From contig JAGTJM010000009.1 of assembly GCA_020747015.1 (NCBI GenBank), positions 1-64,000 on the forward strand: a stretch of 64,000 nt of DNA. Direction: 5' to 3'. Origin of the DNA: Pyrenochaeta sp. MPI-SDFR-AT-0127. Taxonomy: Eukaryota > Ascomycota > Dothideomycetes > Pleosporales > Cucurbitariaceae. This document shows, one piece after another, positions 57,688-64,000 of the stretch (the stretch's first letter is position 1; the number at the start of each line of letters is the position of its first letter). A program made the position numbers and the translations under genes. Below the pieces are notes generated by a model. That model was given only the letters and a program-made list of their open reading frames with translations, ran no database searches and was not told the origin of the DNA.

Positions 57688-59056
57688 ACTTGAACGCGTT
57701 GACTCTAGTTGGGGCAATGTGAATTAGACTATGCAGTTGAGAATCATATCTAGGGCTGAAGTTGAGGTGTATTTATTTGCGATCAAAGTGGAAAGGATGT
57801 CACGGTGAAGGAGCACGTGAATGGAATCTAATTTGCCATGACATCAGGAGAGAAGAGCAGGTGGAATTAGTGACTAAGTGTAATAAATGTGCAAGTACCA
57901 TCATGTCAAAATCACATGGCGCGCTCGCTCGCTGCCTGGATCACGCCGTGGCATGTCATTGTACTCTTTGATTTACAAAGCATATCGTTGATACTTCACA
58001 TCCCACATTTATCCTAGTGTTTGGGGTTGCTGAAATCTAATCATAGAGATCAACTGAGTCACAAGGAGCTCGGACATAAAAAGAACCAAATTAAACATTC
58101 ATAGATTGTTGTATCAAGGCCGAAGTGGATTTCCTCAAAAATGAACCACTATCCCTAAAATCCCATAACCTCAACTCGAATGTATTCAACCCCACTTTGA
58201 ACATTCATATGGAGTATTTAGTATAACATATGGCTTCGAAAAAGCACCAGAAGGAGGTTGTCAGTGACATCGGGTCGAAAACAGTGCGCGGCGTCGTCAA
58301 TTGCAGCGTACACAACTGTTAAGATTCCGAATGAGACAAGCGGTAGTCCAAACACTACAAAAACGGTGGGCCATTCCTTGATGAGAAAGCGATGAAGACG
58401 AGCGTATTGTGTGATACGGGTAGTTTTGAGTGCGTATTGTCGACGAAACAAGGAAGAAACCAAATGAGTTATCATAAGGTGGTGAAACTGGCCCGTGCCG
58501 TCGCTGTGGTGGCCGAGTGTGCTGCCATCGCGAGCGCATACTCGACAACAATTCCGGAGTATCCCCTCATTCCAGTGTTGTCTATCATCAACATATAGCA
58601 CTTAGCCAATGTCTTGTTGACCTGGATGAAGGTCTGAATTGTTGCAAATTTGATTGACTTGGCTGTGCTGCGCCTGGAGACCGGGTAACACGTAAAGAGG
58701 TCCAAATTCTAGCCGTCTAGCATGTCGGCCGCTACAATCCAGTGTGACCTAGGTAACCTAGATATATGGATCGAATCGACATCTGGCGCTCATCCTGGTT
58801 TGCGTTTGTTTAAGTGTCTAGGTGCGTGAGGTGAAATCCCTCCTGAAGGACATCATTGGAATAGATAAGATGACGACAGTCCAAATTTCTTTCAATGGAT
58901 GAACTAAAATGGGATATGTCATCCTCGAGGCTATCGAACGCAGTTCCATTGCCTGAGACGTAACCAACTGGTTGAAGATGCTAATGGATGCATGGCGTGG
59001 TGGAGAGGGTCGGCTCCACGTAGATGGAAGGCTTTTCAAAGCCGGAATTTCGGCAG
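57688..59056. other. Intergenic, no confident gene (1.4 kb)
   Basis: A 127-codon minus-strand frame at 58218-58601 includes a hydrophobic segment (WPTVFVVFGLPLVSFGILTV) that might be a small membrane protein or a relic. Nothing else supports it. Confidence 0.4.
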
Positions 59057-60947
59057 TCAGTCATTATGCCAACCCCATGATTCTTCGAGCTGGGCAATAG
59101 CTGCGGTGGGAGGAAACCCATGGGCCCTTTCACAGGCATACCACAAGTCGCGGAGTCGCTCTTGATCCGCTCTCTCGGTGAAGCGATCGCCAACTGTGGG
59201 TTTGTCAGCAATTGCTAAAACGCATTCAACTTTATCAAGTTTCTCATAGATGTCGATTTACTGACCGAGAGCGATGGCAAAGCAAGCAACGAACTTGCAC
59301 GGGAACACTTTCGGGTTGGACTGCGCAACACCACAAAGTGTACGTACGTTATCCTGCACTATCTCATCAACTGCAGCGCGCAATTGTTTGTGTGCAGGGC
59401 CAAGCTGTGGGATAGTTGGGTCATGGACCACTAAGAGCATGTGAGCAAGCGTGATGTACTGCGTGCCCATCACGTGTGACTTCTCATGAAAACGAATATC
59501 TGGAAAGTTTCGTCCGCTGCCATCTCGATCTCGACTGAAAAAGAATGGATCAAAGCTGTCAGGTCTGCATGTCGTCCATGATTTATTCTCATCCATGAGC
59601 TGGCTGTACCGGGCTATACTATGCCTCTCTTCACCAAAAACAAAGTTACTAACGTCACCTAAGTGAGCGATTGTACGCGTTGCCCAAACAGAGTCGTTGG
59701 CGGGTTCGAGTGACCGATCAGCGGGGAATATGTGTAGCTGGAACGCACGCTGCGTCATTAAGGAGATCCACAATTCCTGGCGAAAAGCAGCCCAATAAAT
59801 GGCTTGTCGAAAACTAGGTCCAGTTGCTGCAGCGTATGATTGCTCGGCTGCGCGAATGATGGCTTGGGTACCAAAGAGATGGCCTTGAGGATCAGAACCT
59901 ATTACGGAGATGTTCATTTCTTCAAGCAGGCGCAAAAGAATGGTAGCGGCAAGAAGGGACTCCTCCTTGATGGCAATATGATCGTTTAGTGCAGGAATAA
60001 GCGTGTCGAAGCAGCGTTGGTAATATGCATCAGCGATGTAGGGGTCGAAGTCAGTAGTGCGACTGAGTTGGCGAGCGGACAGCGCTAATATGGCATTCAT
60101 TAGAGTGCTATTTTGCTTCGCTCTTTGGACCACGTGCACGCCGAAATGACACTCATGGTCCATCATATCAAACTAGCATAATCAGTTGTGGTAGTGAGCA
60201 CAGTGAATATTTCTTACGAATAAAGCTACATTGTCAATGTAGTGCTGTAGCAACATAGCCTCTTGCTCGTGCTCAAGTGGCCATAGAATGGGCGCGCCCG
60301 GAGGCTGCTGGTAGACAAATGTGCTGCCTCTGTTGTCTTGGAACGAGTCAGTACTCAGCTGGTGGTTGTGTGAGATTGGAGCAGAAGTCGGCTGTATCTG
60401 AACCGGCGACTCTGAGTTCAGCAGTGACAAGACTGTAAATCCATCCACAGGGGTCATCAATGAGGACGAAGGTGTTCCACTGTGAATGTCTCCGCTTCCT
60501 GTTGAACCAGGATTCGGGGATTGAGTGGGACCTGCAGAAGGGCTCCCGAATGAAGAGCAGCTGTCACCCGTGTATTGAGAGCGGATCTCGCTGGACTCAT
60601 CTAGAAATTGGACTGTCATGGCGAATCAGCAGTATCGGTGGATCAAGCCTGGGTACTATACTTCGAGGAGGCAGCGAAACCCATGGCTGGCTATCGCTGA
60701 AGGACTCTGATATTGAAGATCGTCGAAAGCGTCTGCCAGTCTCATAGATGCAGTCCTTCTTGGCGTGCTCACATCTCCCGCATCTTGGTTGCTTGCCGTC
60801 GCCTATCGCAGAGTTTTCAGTGTGCAGGTCTGGCAGCCCAGAGGTCTAGTCCTACATCGATAATGACGCGTGCGGCAACGATTGCTAGAAGTGTCAGAAG
60901 CTGCTCAACTCGTGTGAAGATGACCTGATTTCTCCGTACCATGGCAT
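59057..60947 (-). CDS. Zn(2)Cys6 fungal transcription factor (ARCA-like)
   Basis: Six-exon model: 60940-60947, 60856-60884, 60662-60802, 60218-60600, 59266-60172 and 59057-59193. Introns are 45-72 nt and the product is 534 aa. The zinc cluster is split by two introns, with Cys codons broken at both. Assembled it reads MPCNRCRTRHYRCDGKQPRC then GRCEHAKKDC, giving C-x2-C-x6-C-x6-C-x2-C-x6-C exactly. A linker (RNESSEIRSQYTG) and Ser/Pro-rich segment follow, then a fungal transcription-factor middle homology region (FDMMDHECHFGVHVVQRAKQ, SLLAATILLRLLEEM, QAIYWAAFRQELWISLMTQR) and a C-terminal YACERAHGFPPTAAIAQLEE block. Nuclear regulator; targets unknown. The last four exons are firm. The 8- and 29-nt first exons rest on splice and zinc-spacing logic. 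The gene is divergent from the dioxygenase gene, its possible target. Confidence 0.75.
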
Positions 60948-61454
60948 TGCCGCATTTGTGTTTTGATTCTAGAAAGGTTATGAGAGCGCGATGGAACGTG
61001 GTCGTGTTCAGCCGCCTAGGTTCTGCAGGCAGTGCGGGCAGAGTTACGAAAACAGGACATGTGCGACCAAAAGCGCGTAAGCCGGTGGAAGATTGGGTAA
61101 GTTGCGCCGGGATGAGCTGCAATTTGTCCAACCATATTCCACGCTTTACTAACGGGTGGATAAGACGATCACTGAGGAGCCAGAAAAAAGAGAGACGCTT
61201 GTAGAGATGGTGTGTTATTGTGCCCCGCCTACCCCACACTTTGTGCGGCAGACGGCGCAGTCAAAAGAGGAAGCCTCTCCCTGCCATCCCTCGTGTTCGC
61301 CATATCACAGACCGAAGACGGCAATGTCTCCGCTCTAGAACGAGCATCTCACAGACGTTCAACACAACGTACCTACTTGCACCGACGCTTCCTTGCTTCT
61401 GCTTTACAACCAGCCTTTGTGCAATAGTCCCACCGACGCTTCGCCTCATACACC
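60948..61454. promoter_or_regulatory. Divergent promoter between Zn(2)Cys6 regulator and dioxygenase
   Basis: 507 bp separate the two start codons. The dioxygenase-proximal part is pyrimidine-rich. No CGG-N-CCG pair typical of Zn(2)Cys6 sites was identified with confidence. Confidence 0.45.
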
Positions 61455-62607
61455 ATGCCTCATGCACTGTCACCAGAGCAGGATGTGCCGAGCTTTGAGG
61501 GCCATAAGCTGTATGTGAACGACGGACTGCTTCGACCAGATCAGGTGGGGCAATTGACAGAGTCATTCCCCGACATGCCAATGGATGAGCTGCATCGTCG
61601 CTTTCATGAGCATGGATATGTCTTCCTCAAAGGCCTTCTACCTCGAGAGGATGTCCTGAAAGCGCGAGAGGAGTACTTTAAGATGCTGGCCCCAAGTGGA
61701 GTCTTGAAGCCTGGGACACGGCCTGTCGAAGGAATCTTCGATTCTAACAAAGATGCTGCCGACTTCCCAGGCATAGGTTCTGGTGTGGCAGGCAACAATG
61801 GAAAACCTGGCGTGGTCACTGCTGAAAAGTTTGTCGACTTGGCCTTGGAGGCGCATTATGCAGACTGGTACAAGGAAACCTTCTGCAAGCATCCAGCGCT
61901 CAAAGACTTTATTGCTCGTATGACTGGATGGGGCGATAGCACCCTTGGTGTTCGCCGAAGTTTGCTGCGCAACAACACGCCTGGCAACAAGGCCATTGGC
62001 GTGCACTATGATCAAATCTTTTTGAGACATGGCGAGCCCACCAGCGTGACAGCCTGGGTTCCAATGGGCGACATTGCTTTGACTGGTGGAGGGCTGATCT
62101 ATCTGGAGAACGGTGAGCATGAACGGTTAGCTAGCCAAGAATCAGGGAACTGATCTCAGTTCTAGGCCATACACTTGGACGGCAAGTTGAAGCAGACTTC
62201 ACCCAAAAGGCCAGAGAAAGTGGTTTGAGTGAGGAAGAAACAAAGAATGCCTTCAACCAAAACATGCTGTCGACCGGGCTGCTAGCTGACGGTCCTCGAG
62301 AGTACTCGGATACCTTCCAGAGAAGATGGTTAGTGACAAAGTATGAGGCTGGCGATGTCGTTCTGCACAATCCTTTCGCAGTGAGTCTGATAGCGTTCCA
62401 GGTAGGCAATGACTAATAGCGTGCAGATTCATGCTTCAACCAAGAATTTCGACCCCAACAACGTGATCCGCGTAGGGACAGACCTGAGGTTTGTCGACTC
62501 GAGCAAGCCTTGGGATACGGTAAGAGAGTTGATATCGTTTTTTGGCCTCGGATGACTGACTCGAGCAGCGTTGGGACCATGACTACACATTCAATGATGG
62601 CGTGTAG
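61455..62607 (+). CDS. Phytanoyl-CoA dioxygenase (PhyH)-like Fe(II)/2-oxoglutarate oxygenase
   Basis: Exons 61455-62112, 62166-62380, 62427-62519 and 62569-62607; introns 53, 46 and 49 nt, 334 aa. PhyH-family enzymes hydroxylate substrates using iron, 2-oxoglutarate and oxygen. The N-terminal part has the family block RRFHEHGYVFLKGLLPREDV. The metal triad is visible: His184 and Asp186 in KAIGVHYDQIFLRHG, and the distal His293 in NPFAIHASTKN, with Arg306 (VIRVGTDLRF) a likely 2-oxoglutarate ligand. LTGGGLIYLENGHTLG is a typical core strand-turn, completed by splicing. The C-terminus ends RWDHDYTFNDGV. The active site looks intact. Fungal relatives act in secondary metabolism and lipid oxidation; the substrate here is unknown. 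Possible control by the divergent Zn(2)Cys6 gene is inferred only from proximity. Confidence 0.88.
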
Positions 62608-64000
62608 TTGTTGTACAGCACGGAAAGTTGGAGACCCGGATTGTGTTTTCGTTAGCACAGACAGCAGTTGGGAGAGGACCAACAAGACCCCAGAGTTTGC
62701 TCATGTTTTGAATCCGCAGGGTAATGGTGAAGTTGATGATGCCTTTTGACAGTAGTGTTGCTGGGTGGCATGCATGTTGACCCTGGAAAGAAGGATGAGA
62801 TTGATCAGACTGTTTCATTTAAGAACTCAACACAGAGAACAGCGAACAGCGAACAGCGAACAGCGAACATGCCAAAGCCAAGAACAAGGTAGTCTCCGGA
62901 GAGAAACTGAGGCGGAGTAACTAGGTTGCTTCATGGTGGGAGGCGTACGCCCCCTGGCCCACTCGTATCCCAAGATGCGACTTAGTTCCACCAAGGTCGT
63001 CCCTGCCTTGACCCGGAGTTTCTCCTCTCACACCATAAAACTGTCACCTGGCTGAGACTATGTGCACTCATACTTACTGCTAGTTGGTGGACTCACCCAT
63101 GAGCTACGTTACAATGGATGATGCTTCAGGGATGCATGTTCAAAGTCCTAAACACCAACTCTCCCCAGAGCAATCTGCACCTTGCAGCGAAGTCTCACTG
63201 GCTAGCCACCAACCACAGCTCAGTTGTGACTCTCCAAAGTCCGCGGGCCGGACCGAGTCATTATGCAAGGAGGTTGCTGTCAGAGTTGGTCGGGTCGGCA
63301 CCATGTCTCCGCCACGTTTCGAGCAGTTTTGACATGACCAAGCGTGCGTGTCCTCGACCGCACGACTCGCCGTGACAAGATGCCAACAAGTTGCATTCTG
63401 GGGTTCAAGATGGAGCACCGACAATGTCACCGTCCTCTGGCGATTGACGGCTCGGCGTTATGCTGTGCGCCCACTCCCTGGGTTTGAGGTGCAGCAGGGG
63501 TGCCTCGAGCGCCCCGGCCGTGGTTGCAGCTGATCGTCAACGATCTCCACTTGCACTTTGTCCGTGGTCCCCAAATTCGCCCACCTGAAGGACGGTTGCA
63601 TGGCGGGCTACTATGTATGGCCTCTGCTGTGGGTGGTTGTCACCCTCGGCCTCCGCTTCGTGCTCGCAGATGATGCCCAGCCACGCCAGAATAGCATCAT
63701 GGTGTGTTGCACAGATGGGACGACCCGCCCAATTCGTCGTGTTGAAAAAGTCTAGGCGACGCAGGCTAAATAAACAAAAGCCAGCTGAACCTTGCCCTCG
63801 CATCGGGCCTTTGCAATAGATGGAAGCGCTATTTCTTCTCCAGACCGGCTAGGCATCTGCCGTCTGGAACGACATGTCGGAGTTGGGCTCCTACCCCTCC
63901 GCGGTTCCGAGCTCATTACACGACCACGGCGGCGCGATAATGCGCAGGCCAGCTAGTTTGCAATAAGACCCGAGCAGGGCCTCTGCTTGCATGGTGTACA
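62608..64000. other. Intergenic to window end, no gene seen
   Basis: 3' flank of the dioxygenase gene, a 7-bp repeat at 62837-62864, then sequence with only short frames (under 97 codons) on both strands. GC-richer towards the right end. Confidence 0.45.
62837..62864. repeat. 7-bp tandem repeat, four copies
   Basis: gaacagc repeated four times, followed by gaaca. Lies about 230 nt beyond the dioxygenase stop. Confidence 0.9.

Overview
The window is chromosomal DNA of a filamentous ascomycete. Genes on both strands carry short spliceosomal introns, mostly 46-62 nt, with GTRNGT donors, CTRAY branch points and YAG acceptors. It also encodes fungal-specific families: Zn(2)Cys6 and fungal C2H2 regulators, EFR3, ERG24 and a secreted pectate lyase. 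A Dothideomycete (Pleosporales-like) origin is my inference from overall protein similarity and cannot be proven from the window. No prokaryotic features, CRISPR arrays, rRNA or intact transposons were seen.

Layout. 1-0.9 kb: decayed GMC oxidoreductase. 1.7-16 kb, all minus strand: EFR3, a mitochondrial IF-3-like protein, a C2H2 zinc-finger protein, an internally repetitive unknown protein and an ING-family PHD protein. 16.6-28.3 kb, plus strand: a DEDDh-nuclease-fold protein with an RGG tail, a 12-exon 1586-residue protein joining a Cys-rich module, P-loop GTPase, RING-like motif and patatin phospholipase, and a BOR1-type transporter. 29-39.6 kb: pectate lyase, a small Pro-rich protein, ADP/ATP carrier, ERG24 sterol C14 reductase with a hairpin-repeat array in its 3' flank, and a mannose-6-phosphate-receptor-like sorting receptor divergent from ERG24. 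40-45 kb: a 1400-residue nuclear GTPase SLIP-GC-like protein. 45-64 kb is gene-poor: a frame-disrupted HExxH metallopeptidase-like gene, a disordered Pro/Ser/Gln protein, an AIG1/FAR-17a-like membrane protein, an unknown 261-aa protein, and a divergent pair of a Zn(2)Cys6 regulator and a phytanoyl-CoA-dioxygenase-like enzyme.

How they work together. Most are independent housekeeping genes (phosphoinositide scaffold, mitochondrial translation and ADP/ATP exchange, ergosterol synthesis, vacuolar sorting, chromatin reading, boron/anion export). Two associations may be functional: the divergent Zn(2)Cys6/dioxygenase pair sharing a 507-bp promoter, and two large P-loop GTPase proteins 16 kb apart, one fused to RING and patatin modules. 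The second resembles multidomain immune or cell-death proteins in layout, but its function is unknown.

Multi-exon models were built by hand. Exons were joined only where splice consensus and codon phase agreed and total length was a multiple of three. Feature coordinates span first to last coding base; exons are listed in the evidence.
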